Source: an uncultured Oscillospiraceae bacterium | GTDB lineage: Bacteria > Bacillota > Clostridia > Oscillospirales > Ruminococcaceae | Direction of reading: 5' to 3' | Assembly (NCBI GenBank): GCA_934408835.1 | Contig: CAKRVU010000032.1 | Location: 1 to 9,422 of the forward strand | Length of the DNA: 9,422 nucleotides | Part shown: positions 1 through 6,520 of the stretch, one piece after another | Position numbering within the stretch: position 1 is the first letter of the stretch | How the letters are laid out: each line of letters starts with the position of its first letter | Program-made: the position numbers and the translations under genes | Notes under the pieces: generated by a model | What the model was told of the DNA's origin: nothing | Database searches by the model: none | What the model saw: only the letters and a program-made list of their open reading frames with translations

Positions 1-128
1 TTCAAGAGATTGCCCGTATTATGTCCGCCGGAGAGATCACTCCTCTTATGCGGAAAACCGCACAGGAGATGATCCGTCATGGGAAAATCATCTCAAATAA
101 ATTTAGAATGCAGGAACACTCAAATTGA
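1..128 (+). CDS. recN: DNA repair protein RecN, C-terminal end (partial)
   Basis: Only the last 41 codons are in the window, read from base 3 to a TGA at 126-128; the gene begins upstream of the left edge. The visible peptide contains EIARIMSAGEITPL followed by an amphipathic stretch, RKTAQEMI. This matches the usual end of RecN, where an EIARM-type segment follows the last conserved ATPase motif and is followed by a helix ending near REML. RecN is an SMC-like ATPase that gathers at DNA double-strand breaks in the cytoplasm. The presence of spoIVB further along on the same strand supports the call, because recN directly precedes spoIVB in many Firmicutes. The ATPase motifs are outside the window, so the identification rests on a short tail plus gene order. 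Confidence 0.72.
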   Translation, partial: QEIARIMSAGEITPLMRKTAQEMIRHGKIISNKFRMQEHSN

Positions 129-458
129 TTTGTCTTTATCTATCGGACAAATTAGGTGCCTTCCCATAAACGATATAATAAGTTGATTGTAAAATTCCGA
201 ATTTGTTTTGCATCGGTTCGGTGAAAACGGATATAGATAAAATCCCCCTAATTGTAGGATTATAATAACTACAATTAGGGGGATTATTGTGATATCAAAA
301 AGTTTTTCTCTTGCCCGCAGAAAAAATGAAAACAAACGAAAAGTATGGGTTAAGTGAAATATACCATTTCTTTGGTATGTCCTAACTATTATGACTTCGT
401 TTCTTGTATAGAATTTTCGGGCATCAATTTGGCTCTGGATGAAGAAATAAATGTATTG
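129..458. other. Gene-free interval after recN
   Basis: This 330-base AT-rich stretch holds no convincing gene. It contains two clear inverted repeats: one at 126-154 that overlaps the recN stop codon (TGATTTGTC pairing with GACAAATTA, nine pairs including one G-U, 11-nt loop), and the much stronger palindrome at 241-285 listed separately. A weaker repeat, ATACCA and TGGTAT, lies at 361-378. No strong promoter was found. The open frames here lack ribosome binding sites and resemble nothing I recognise. It may be the scar of an old insertion between recN and the genes that follow, but that is inference. Confidence 0.5.
241..285. terminator. Perfect 17-bp palindrome, possible bidirectional terminator
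   Basis: Bases 241-257 (AATCCCCCTAATTGTAG) pair perfectly with 269-285 around an 11-nt AT-rich loop, with five consecutive G-C pairs. In the plus direction the stem is followed by ATTGTGATATC, a poor U-tract. In the minus direction the lower stem runs into TTTTATCTATAT, which is closer to an intrinsic terminator. It lies between the plus-strand recN end and the convergent minus-strand small gene, where a shared terminator is expected. A dispersed palindromic repeat is the alternative. Confidence 0.5.
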
Positions 459-653
459 TCATTCAACAGACGGTGGGTTCTGTAATATTGTTTTTACCGA
501 TAAATCGCCCTTTGTATTTTCAGCGTGAGAGAGACGCTGCTTGAAATGGGAACAACCACCAACATGATTTGAAGTAAGCTCGGCCGGACAGGCAAGGTTA
601 CAAATTCCATCTTTTTGATAGACGCAGGTTTCATTGCAAAAAATAAGATTCAT
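459..653 (-). CDS. Small Cys-rich protein, 64 aa, function unknown
   Basis: The protein has five cysteines in its first 35 residues: C6, C10, C18, C22 and C35, in the arrangement CNETCVYQKDGIC, then NLAC, then GGCSHF. This pattern resembles short Cys-rich Clostridia proteins of the DUF1540-like type and those often database-labelled hydroxymyristoyl-ACP dehydratase; that label has no biochemical support here. The Cys cluster suggests metal binding. The C-terminal third is polar and has no recognisable motif. The ATG at 651-653 is well supported by AAGGAG seven bases upstream. The gene is divergent from the efflux pair across 137 bases. Reading minus, TGTATA, 17 nt and TAGTCTA (699-704 and 675-681) loosely resemble a forespore sigma-G promoter, but the match is weak. 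The existence of the gene is fairly sure; its role is not. Confidence 0.72.
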   Translation of the reverse strand: MNLIFCNETCVYQKDGICNLACPAELTSNHVGGCSHFKQRLSHAENTKGDLSVKTILQNPPSVE

Positions 654-790
654 AAGGGCTCTCCTTCTTTTTATTAGACTATCATCTTTTAAACAGAATA
701 TACATAATCCAGAAATTTTTCATGAGAATATTCCCTTTTTTGAAACACAAACTAAAACAGGCGCCAAACTTTTAAAAGGGAGCGGTTTCA

Positions 791-1774
791 ATGAAAAAAT
801 ATATTTTCTTAGCTGTCAGTACATGTTTATTAATTGGAATAAGCTTTTGGATTCCGCAAATGGTTCTTTCTTCTTATCCGGAAGTAAAATTGATTCAACT
901 ACAAACGACATATTCGCAGGATACGGTTTCCGTTAGCGGAAAAATTCAAGAGGAGAATCAGACGGAGATCACGACCGACTTTCCATTGGTCATCGATCAG
1001 GTTCTTGTAAAAGAAGGCGATGTGATAGAAATAGGAGATTGTTTAGCCACAGTAGATCAACCGGCAACGAAAGACAGCTTGTCCAGTTTATCCGATACGA
1101 TTGGACAGAAAATCCCTCAGGAATTTTCCGATCGGCTTTCCGGGCTGATGGATCAGGAATATGGGTTTCGTATTCCTAGCGGTATTTACGCAACAGCAAA
1201 AGGGGTTGTAACAGCAGTCAATTTACAAGCGCATGCCATTTCACCCATCGGTCAACCGGCAGTGATCTTATCCGACCTTTCAGTCTTACAGGTAAAGGCA
1301 CAGGCAGGAGAAAGTCAAATCAGCGACCTATCAATAGGTCAACCGGCCATAGTAACAGGAACTGCTCTTGGAGCTTCGAGCTATTCTGCGGTAATTACAG
1401 AAATAGCACCAACAGCGACCACCCGTATGAATGGCATGACAACAGAAACGGTAGTCGATATTACATTGGCAATTGAGGAAACGGACGATACGTTAAAACC
1501 GGGATATCAGGTTGACGTAACCATTATTACGGGAGACGCCAATCGCCTGATGGCTCCGTACCAATCCATCGGTCAAGATGAAAGCGGTCAGGAATATGTC
1601 TATATCTATCAGGATGGAAAAGCGGTGAGGCGAAATGTGACAACAGGAAAGGAAGAGGAGGATATGGTAGAAATTGTATCCGGCGTCTCAGCGGGTGAAT
1701 GGATGGTAACAGAACAGGATAAAATTTCTGGAAACGAGGTTTCTGTGTTTGCTACAAAGGAGAACGAAGGGTGA
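791..1774 (+). CDS. Membrane-fusion (HlyD/MacA-like) efflux adaptor
   Basis: This 327-residue protein begins with a short basic stretch and one hydrophobic segment (about residues 5-25), so it should be anchored in the membrane with the rest outside. Residues 45-90 form the first half of a lipoyl-like domain (VLVKEGDVIEIGDCLATVD), residues 132-165 the second half (YATAKGVVTAV, then PIGQPAVILSD), and 165-250 a beta-barrel region ending with LKPGYQVDVTII. A membrane-proximal domain follows at 255-320 (YVYIYQDGKAVRRNV, then GVSAGEWMV). Only about 40 residues separate the two lipoyl halves, so the long alpha-hairpin of TolC-linked adaptors is nearly absent, as expected for a cell without an outer membrane. 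The start is supported by GGGAG eight bases upstream. The last codons overlap the next gene by 4 bases. Family members work with ABC permeases in export of peptides, antibiotics or lipids; the substrate here cannot be read. Confidence 0.85.
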   Translation: MKKYIFLAVSTCLLIGISFWIPQMVLSSYPEVKLIQLQTTYSQDTVSVSGKIQEENQTEITTDFPLVIDQVLVKEGDVIEIGDCLATVDQPATKDSLSSLSDTIGQKIPQEFSDRLSGLMDQEYGFRIPSGIYATAKGVVTAVNLQAHAISPIGQPAVILSDLSVLQVKAQAGESQISDLSIGQPAIVTGTALGASSYSAVITEIAPTATTRMNGMTTETVVDITLAIEETDDTLKPGYQVDVTIITGDANRLMAPYQSIGQDESGQEYVYIYQDGKAVRRNVTTGKEEEDMVEIVSGVSAGEWMVTEQDKISGNEVSVFATKENEG

Positions 1775-2961
1775 CGGAACTCATCAAGAATGCCTGTAAG
1801 GGGTTGTATCGGCGAAAGGTGCGGACAGTAATCACCCTAATTGGCATTGCAATCGGCGTCATGTCAGTTGTTTTAATTACCTCCATCGGCGATATCGGGA
1901 AATTGATGATCGATCAGGAAATGGACAGTATGGGAATGGGCGGGATTGCTGTAGGCGTAGATTCTACGGCAACCTCTCAGGGTCTGTCGGAAGAACAGCT
2001 TTCATTCATTGAAAACGACCCGGACGTTGCGGTTTGCATGCCGCTTGTCGCAGATTACACGAATGCTTCTGCGCATAATACTTCCACCAAATGTTTGACG
2101 CTTGGGGTGGATGAAAGTGCCGATGAAATTGCCTCATTGGAGCTGCTTTACGGGAGGATGATCACTGATCGTGATGTGTCCCAGAAAAATCGTGTTTGTG
2201 TAGTCGACGAAAGCTTTGCGCAAATGATGTATCATCGCAGCAATATTGTTGGGAAAACCATCCAAATTCAAAGGGGTCGCAGTTTTTATGACTTTACAGT
2301 TGTAGGAGTAGTCGCGTCAGGCGGAAATATGATGCAGGAGATGGTAGGGGAATATGTCCCCACAATTTTGTATCTCCCCATTAGCGTTATACAGCAATTT
2401 TCAAACTCCAAAGATTACGATCAAATTTTATTGGAGCTTAAAGATGGAGCAGACAATCAATTGGTAAGTACTCGGGTAAGTTCCGAAGTCAATCAGAGTT
2501 TGGGCGTGGAAAACGCCGCCTCTGTTCAGGACTTTGTAACGCAAAAGGCGGCGTTAAATCGAATTTTTGATTTGGTGACTCTGATTTTAGGTGTCATAGC
2601 AGGAATTTCATTGGTTGTGGCAGGTCTGTCTATCATGACTGTGATGCTGATGTCGGTTCAAGAGAGAACGAAGGAGATTGGAATTAAAAAGGCAATCGGA
2701 GCTACCAACTTTAGAATTATGTTGGAGTTTTTGATAGAATCCGTGTTTTTGAGTATTGTCGGAAGCATTTTGGGTATCGGTGCGGGAATGCTCATTTCTG
2801 GAACAGGATGCGCCCTTTTGTCGCTGGCGTATTTACCAAACTGGAAGACATTGCTTTTTTGCGTTGAATTTTCTGTGGCGGCCGGGGTTTTATTTGGCGT
2901 CTATCCCGCCATGAAAGCAGCTAGTTTGCGTCCAGCAGAAGCCTTATCGTGTAATCATTAA
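1771..2961 (+). CDS. MacB/FtsX-family ABC transporter permease
   Basis: This 396-residue permease has the MacB layout: a first membrane helix at about 18-39 after a basic end (YRRKVRTVITLIGIAIGV), a large extracytoplasmic domain at 40-265, then three C-terminal helices at about 266-293, 315-347 and 360-382. The cytoplasmic coupling region reads QERTKEIGIKKAIGA (297-311), and the closing motif YPAMKAASLRPAEAL is typical of FtsX-type permeases. The start is GTG at 1771, inside the stop of the adaptor gene (GTGA overlap), with AAAGGAG eight bases upstream, so the two are translationally coupled. The normal third partner, an ABC ATPase, is absent from this operon; it may be encoded elsewhere or shared. 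The gene has no ATP-binding motifs of its own, so it cannot work alone. It ends 9 bases from the convergent S1 gene, with no obvious terminator between. Confidence 0.88.
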   Translation: MTELIKNACKGLYRRKVRTVITLIGIAIGVMSVVLITSIGDIGKLMIDQEMDSMGMGGIAVGVDSTATSQGLSEEQLSFIENDPDVAVCMPLVADYTNASAHNTSTKCLTLGVDESADEIASLELLYGRMITDRDVSQKNRVCVVDESFAQMMYHRSNIVGKTIQIQRGRSFYDFTVVGVVASGGNMMQEMVGEYVPTILYLPISVIQQFSNSKDYDQILLELKDGADNQLVSTRVSSEVNQSLGVENAASVQDFVTQKAALNRIFDLVTLILGVIAGISLVVAGLSIMTVMLMSVQERTKEIGIKKAIGATNFRIMLEFLIESVFLSIVGSILGIGAGMLISGTGCALLSLAYLPNWKTLLFCVEFSVAAGVLFGVYPAMKAASLRPAEALSCNH

Positions 2962-2970
2962 TGAAACTCG

Positions 2971-3885
2971 TCATTCAAACCGACTTTCAATGGTTTTACA
3001 ACAGTTTTCAGGGGAATACCGCCATCTGCTGATATGTCCGTCAGTGATATAGTAACGAAGGGGAATTTCGGGGGTCTGCGTGTCAAAGGAATCTACGATA
3101 ATCAATTTAATTTTCATTTTTTCCGGGATTAAACTTTTAATATAAACGCTCGCGCTTTGACCGACAAAAACATCCGGTTTATATTCGGCGAGTCCGGCAA
3201 GGTTTGGCGCCAATTCCACAAAAATCCCATATGGTTCCACCGAACGGACAATGCCGCACACGGTTTCTCCGGGATGAAAATCAACTACATTTTCATTCCA
3301 GGTTCCTAAAAGCTCTTTGTGACTCAAGCAGATTCGACCGGACGGCTCGATCGATTTCACAACAACATGTAATTGCTGACCGCTCCGAAAGCGATCCTTT
3401 GGATGAGAAATGCGGGAGATAGATATCGCGTCAATGGGAATGAGAGAGGGAATACCGCATCCGATGTCCACAAAGCTTCCGTAGCCTTCCAGATGCGTTG
3501 CAATTGCCGGAATGACATCCCCAGGTCGCAGATGATCCAGATAATGCTTTTGGCACAGCTCCTGAGCGCGCCTGCGGGATAAGACAGGCATGCCATCGCT
3601 TTCAAATCCTATGACAACGAAAGATACCGGTTTGTTTACCCGTGATATCATCGCGATATCCCTTGTTGTGCCTTCTCGAATACCGATTGCGCCCTCCTCG
3701 CGCGGTATTTTTCCAACTCCGTGGTTTGGCAGCGATACAATTAAATTGTGGTTTTCATCGCAGCGAATGGCAGTCGCCTCCAAAATTCGTTCCGATTGGG
3801 CGGCTATCTTTAGCGTTTCCCGACTGCTAAGGATAGCGTCGTTATCCGGCTGCTGTCTCAGCATTCCTTCCGGTAAATAAAACAT
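2971..3885 (-). CDS. Three-S1-domain RNA-binding protein
   Basis: This 304-residue protein contains S1 (OB-fold) RNA-binding domains. The clearest is at about 118-192 (RPGDVIPAIATHLEGYGSF and later RICLSHKELLGTW). A second is at 204-266 (PGETVCGIVRSVEPYGIFV, then GLAEYKPD and VGQSASVYI). A degenerate one is probable at 30-105, which keeps a closing VLSRRRA. The C-terminal 40 residues match no motif I know. It resembles the shorter S1-like proteins of Clostridia annotated as 30S ribosomal protein S1 homologues, but the classical ribosomal S1 has four or more tandem S1 domains, so a role in translation or RNA binding is likely without being assignable. The ATG at 3883-3885 has GGAGG ten bases upstream. 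It is divergent from spoIVB and convergent with the ABC permease, so it is probably transcribed alone. Confidence 0.85.
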   Translation of the reverse strand: MFYLPEGMLRQQPDNDAILSSRETLKIAAQSERILEATAIRCDENHNLIVSLPNHGVGKIPREEGAIGIREGTTRDIAMISRVNKPVSFVVIGFESDGMPVLSRRRAQELCQKHYLDHLRPGDVIPAIATHLEGYGSFVDIGCGIPSLIPIDAISISRISHPKDRFRSGQQLHVVVKSIEPSGRICLSHKELLGTWNENVVDFHPGETVCGIVRSVEPYGIFVELAPNLAGLAEYKPDVFVGQSASVYIKSLIPEKMKIKLIIVDSFDTQTPEIPLRYYITDGHISRWRYSPENCCKTIESRFE

Positions 3886-4163
3886 TTGCGTAAAACCTCC
3901 TTGATTTTATAGTACAGCCTATTGTATTCAGGTAAAATTCTGATTATTCTTTCCAAGATGAACTATGCTCTTCTATTCCGCCGCTTTTCAGACTGTTTTT
4001 GATTTTGTTCAAGAAATGTAAAATATTATATCTTATGAAGGCTGTCTTTTGGAAAAGAAGTTAAAATTCGAGCTTTTTTTCTCTTTTCCGGTGATATACT
4101 AAACAGAAATAGCAGAAGCAAGGGAAACGTATGATGTTTTACAAAAAATCGCAATAAATTTCC

Positions 4164-4194
4164 TCGTAATTTTTTTGTTTTACTGCACATTCTA
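4164..4194 (+). promoter_or_regulatory. Possible forespore sigma (sigma-G/sigma-F) promoter of spoIVB
   Basis: CATTCTA at 4188-4194 fits the CATnnTA -10 element of sigma-G promoters, and TCGTAA at 4164-4169 lies 18 bases upstream as a partial -35. In Bacillus subtilis spoIVB is transcribed in the forespore by sigma-F and then sigma-G, so such an element is expected here. The -35 match is poor, so this is a suggestion from position and the -10 only. Confidence 0.3.
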
Positions 4195-4199
4195 AAAAT

Positions 4200-4214
4200 G
4201 GGCAGCGTCTGCCC
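4200..4214 (+). promoter_or_regulatory. GC-rich hairpin in the spoIVB leader
   Basis: GGGCAG (4200-4205) pairs perfectly with CTGCCC (4209-4214) around a 3-nt loop, in an otherwise AT-rich leader and 13 bases before the Shine-Dalgarno sequence. No U-run follows, so it is not a terminator. It lies just after the putative -10 element and would form at the 5' end of the message, where it could affect mRNA stability or act as an operator. The effect is inferred, not shown. Confidence 0.4.
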
Positions 4215-4227
4215 AAATCTAAATTTT

Positions 4228-4243
4228 GGAAGTGATGCCTTTG
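4228..4243 (+). promoter_or_regulatory. Ribosome binding site that sets a TTG start for spoIVB
   Basis: GGAAGTGAT at 4228-4236 differs by one base from GGAGGTGAT, the sequence complementary to the 16S 3' end. TTG at 4241-4243 follows with proper spacing. The other in-frame candidates, TTG 4226, GTG 4232 and ATG 4235, lie before or inside this site and would have no ribosome binding site of their own. Confidence 0.65.
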
Positions 4244-5452
4244 AGAAAATTTTTTCGCTTTCTAGCTTCCACAATCGCTGCGCTTTCTTTGGGCACGATG
4301 GGAATTGTCAGTTATTATTCCTACGCGTTGCCAGGACAGTATTCCGTATTTACAGATCATTCAGTTGCGCTCGATTCTCCTGGAATTTACACCTCTTCTT
4401 CCGCTCCCGAACAACGGGTGGCAAACAGTTTAACAGAAAGTCACGGCGCAGATGTAGAACTCTCCCTTTTGGGAATGATTCCCATCAAGGAGGCGCATGT
4501 CACTAAACTGGTTGACCAAAAGGTGATTCCATGCGGGACGCCGTTTGGCGTTAAAATGTTGACCAACGGTGTTATGGTAATAGGATTAAGCGATATTACA
4601 ACAAAAGACGGAGTCGTCAATCCGGCGGAAGAAGCCGGCGTCCAAATTGGTGACGTGATTACGTCTGTGAACGGAATTTCGGTTTCATCCAACGAGCAAA
4701 TTGGAACTATTGTCAGCGAAAGTGACGGTGAACCTATTTCTGTGGAATTGATTCGCGACGATGTAGACCAAACCGTGACCCTTCAGCCTGCAATGGCATA
4801 TCCCGGAAGCACTTATAAGGCCGGAATATGGGTTCGGGATAGCTCTGCCGGAATTGGAATTATCACATTTTGCCTTGAAGATGGTGTTTTCGGAGGGTTG
4901 GGGCACCCGATCTGCGATGTGGACACAGGAGCGGCATTGCCTCTCGGCAGCGGTGAAATTGTAGAAGCGTCTATCAACGGTATCAAAAAAGGATATGTTG
5001 GAGAGCCGGGCGAGCTGTGCGGTACCTTCACCAATGATTCCTCTATTGGAATTGTAGACTATAATTCTGACGCCGGAATTTTTGGAGAACTGAGTACTCC
5101 GTTGTCGCCTCATGACGCGGTTGAGGTTGGCTTAAAACAGGAAGTAAAAACAGGACCGGCCACAATTTACACTACGCTTTCGGGAGAAGAACCTCAAGAG
5201 TATGACATTGAAATTCTTTCGGTAAATGTCAACGATGATTCTAATAATAAAAATATGGTTATTAAAGTAACGGATCCAGAATTGTTAGCGCAAACAGGCG
5301 GCATTGTGCAGGGAATGAGCGGAAGCCCTATTTTGCAAAACGGAAAATTAGTAGGTGCTGTTACGCATGTATTCGTCAATGATCCCACCAAGGGATATGG
5401 GATTTTTGCAGAGAACATGCTTGAGGTTGCAGAACAATTGGAACAATCTTAA
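4241..5452 (+). CDS. spoIVB: SpoIVB sporulation serine peptidase (S55 family)
   Basis: SpoIVB is secreted from the forespore into the space between the two spore membranes. There it cleaves regulators such as SpoIVFA, which in Bacillus releases the SpoIVFB protease that activates sigma-K. From the TTG start the protein has 403 residues, close to the 425 of B. subtilis. It has an N-terminal signal/anchor (residues 2-28, MRKFFRFLAS onward), a PDZ domain at about 105-185 (PAEEAGVQIGDVITSVNG), and the S55 peptidase domain at 190-398. The catalytic triad is intact: H222 in GGLGHPICD, D345 in TDPELL, and S360 in GIVQGMSGSPI. Asp and Ser are 15 residues apart, as in B. subtilis D363/S378. The typical end GAVTHVFVNDPTKGYGIF is present. 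The gene stands alone, followed by a terminator; spo0A, its usual neighbour, is not next to it. Confidence 0.97.
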   Translation: MRKFFRFLASTIAALSLGTMGIVSYYSYALPGQYSVFTDHSVALDSPGIYTSSSAPEQRVANSLTESHGADVELSLLGMIPIKEAHVTKLVDQKVIPCGTPFGVKMLTNGVMVIGLSDITTKDGVVNPAEEAGVQIGDVITSVNGISVSSNEQIGTIVSESDGEPISVELIRDDVDQTVTLQPAMAYPGSTYKAGIWVRDSSAGIGIITFCLEDGVFGGLGHPICDVDTGAALPLGSGEIVEASINGIKKGYVGEPGELCGTFTNDSSIGIVDYNSDAGIFGELSTPLSPHDAVEVGLKQEVKTGPATIYTTLSGEEPQEYDIEILSVNVNDDSNNKNMVIKVTDPELLAQTGGIVQGMSGSPILQNGKLVGAVTHVFVNDPTKGYGIFAENMLEVAEQLEQS

Positions 5453-5464
5453 CCATTTTAATTT

Positions 5465-5501
5465 GAAGTCCGGCAAACTCTCTGCCGGATTTCTTATTTT
5501 T
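5465..5501 (+). terminator. Intrinsic terminator of spoIVB
   Basis: GAAGTCCGGCA (5465-5475) pairs with TGCCGGATTTC (5483-5493) through 11 pairs including one G-U, around a 7-nt loop, and is followed by TTATTTTT. The hairpin begins 13 bases after the spoIVB stop. It abuts the stop codon of the convergent lipoprotein gene, but the minus-direction tail is A-rich, so it terminates mainly in the plus direction. Confidence 0.9.
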
Positions 5502-5985
5502 CTACTTCAAATGTTACAGTTAAATCCTGCTGTGGTATGGATAATTTACTCGGATATCCATCGGAATCTAATTTCAGAATATAACTTCCTTCTTCCGTTA
5601 TTCCCGATATCTCTCTTTGGTTTTTAGTCTGTGCGTCCTGAAGAGAAGCCACAATATCGTTTCCCACAGAGGACTTTAGCAGGGAAGCGTCTTCAATAGA
5701 CATTGAAAGCCCCTGGTAATTTAGTTCGATTTGCCACTGACCGTTTTCGTCCATGGTATAGTACTCTTCAAAACCGGCAAGCGAGTCCGGTTCTTGATAG
5801 CGAATCCGGTAATCGCCTCCGGTATGATGAATTGTCAATTCACTTTCTTCTCCACGATCGTCTACTGAAGCGAACAGTGAATAGTTGGTTTGTACAGAAA
5901 CGGTATCATTGGTGAAAAAAGAACAGCCTACGCCAAAAAAAAGCAGCGATATCATCATCGCTGCAAAAGAAAATGTTCTTTTCAT
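5494..5985 (-). CDS. Putative lipoprotein, 163 aa, function unknown
   Basis: The protein starts with a basic residue pair and a hydrophobic stretch ending in a cysteine (MKRTFSFAAMMISLLFFGVGC), a lipoprotein-type signal with C21 as the modified residue. The -3 position is Gly rather than the preferred Leu, so the lipobox is imperfect. The mature part is polar and alternates short strand-like segments (DYRIRYQEPD, YYTMDENGQWQIELNYQG, and near the end KLSIPQQDLTVTFE). This looks like an all-beta fold of the LolA/LppX-like lipoprotein kind, but that is inference from pattern. The ATG at 5983-5985 has GGGAG eight bases upstream. It follows the zinc-ribbon gene by 58 bases with no terminator, so the two are probably co-transcribed. 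I do not recognise a specific family. Confidence 0.72.
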   Translation of the reverse strand: MKRTFSFAAMMISLLFFGVGCSFFTNDTVSVQTNYSLFASVDDRGEESELTIHHTGGDYRIRYQEPDSLAGFEEYYTMDENGQWQIELNYQGLSMSIEDASLLKSSVGNDIVASLQDAQTKNQREISGITEEGSYILKLDSDGYPSKLSIPQQDLTVTFEVEK

Positions 5986-6043
5986 AAATCATTCTCCCTT
6001 GCAAAGTATGTTAATACCTATGCAAGTGAAGGAACAAGTAGAC

Positions 6044-6472
6044 TTATTGGATTAGGGTAATATCCCCGATAACCGGAATTCGGAATAAACGAAATTGCGC
6101 GGCAGAAATAATACCGATAATGATGAGCGCTAATATGCCCAATCCGCTGAGTGCAGATAATACCTGAATCATAACGTAAAACGGAAGAAAAATGTTTCCC
6201 ATTCCAAACAGGAACCCCAATACAGCAAAAATACCATTGAGACAAACACTCAATATCAATAATAAAAGTCCCTGATTTGCTACCTGCCTTCCAAACTGAG
6301 TTTTATTTTTGCACACCAATGGGAGCCAAAACAAAAACGGCACATATGCCAGTGCATAAATGACATTCATACTATATGACGCACGAGGCGGTTGGTTGCG
6401 TACCTGTTTACCGCAATACGGGCAATATAAAGACTCATTTTGGATCTGTTTTCCACAATATCGACAAAACAC
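6044..6472 (-). CDS. Zinc-ribbon multi-pass membrane protein
   Basis: This 142-residue protein begins with a zinc-ribbon, FCRYCGKQIQNESLYCPYCG, whose ligands would be C3, C6, C17 and C20. Hydrophobic segments follow at about 34-54, 67-90 and 95-125. The motif ANQGLLLLI and the closing RIPVIGDITLI resemble the DUF4870-like small membrane proteins of Firmicutes, in which the ribbon faces the cytoplasm. The function of that group is not established. The start is GTG at 6470-6472, chosen because AGGAGG lies seven bases upstream and the Cys pair follows at once. A strong sigma-A promoter lies about 50 bases upstream, so the gene is probably expressed in vegetative growth. The lipoprotein gene follows it on the same strand. 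Confidence 0.8.
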   Translation of the reverse strand: MFCRYCGKQIQNESLYCPYCGKQVRNQPPRASYSMNVIYALAYVPFLFWLPLVCKNKTQFGRQVANQGLLLLILSVCLNGIFAVLGFLFGMGNIFLPFYVMIQVLSALSGLGILALIIIGIISAAQFRLFRIPVIGDITLIQ

Positions 6473-6520
6473 AATGATACCTCCTATTCATTTGTTGTTA
6501 TGTCACAAACAATCTACTTT

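Larger units (their letters stand above)
3886..4240. other. Divergent regulatory region between the S1 gene and spoIVB
   Basis: These 355 AT-rich bases must carry promoters for both flanking genes. No close sigma-A promoter was found for the S1 gene: a TATAAT on the minus strand (4025-4030) has no good -35 box at 17 nt, and TATAAA near 3906 lies too close to the ribosome binding site. For spoIVB, a possible forespore-sigma promoter (4164-4194) and a GC-rich hairpin (4200-4214) are listed separately. An inverted repeat, GGAAAAG (4051-4057) with CTTTTCC (4083-4089), surrounds a T-rich loop of unknown meaning. No convincing coding frame lies here; the longest minus-strand frame is low-complexity and overlaps the spoIVB start. 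Confidence 0.5.

Noticed and set aside
120..335. Minus-strand frame of 71 residues with a hydrophobic stretch
   Set aside because: It runs through the 17-bp palindrome and overlaps the recN end, has no clear ribosome binding site and resembles no family I know.
326..385. Plus-strand 19-codon frame starting MKTNEKYGLSE
   Set aside because: It looks slightly like the start of a regulator, but has no ribosome binding site and stops at once; the bases after it do not continue a recognisable protein.
634..936. Plus-strand 100-codon frame
   Set aside because: It overlaps both the start of the Cys-rich gene and the well-supported start of the adaptor gene, and has no family features.
4025..4030. 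TATAAT on the minus strand as promoter of the S1 gene
   Set aside because: No acceptable -35 element lies 16-18 bases upstream, and it would give a leader of over 130 bases; a bare TATAAT is expected by chance in such AT-rich DNA.
4026..4274. Minus-strand 82-codon frame
   Set aside because: It overlaps the spoIVB start, is rich in low-complexity Phe/Leu/Lys, and lies in the divergent promoter region.
4685..5113. Long minus-strand frame of 142 codons inside spoIVB
   Set aside because: It is a shadow of the spoIVB coding frame, has no ribosome binding site and shows no domain features.
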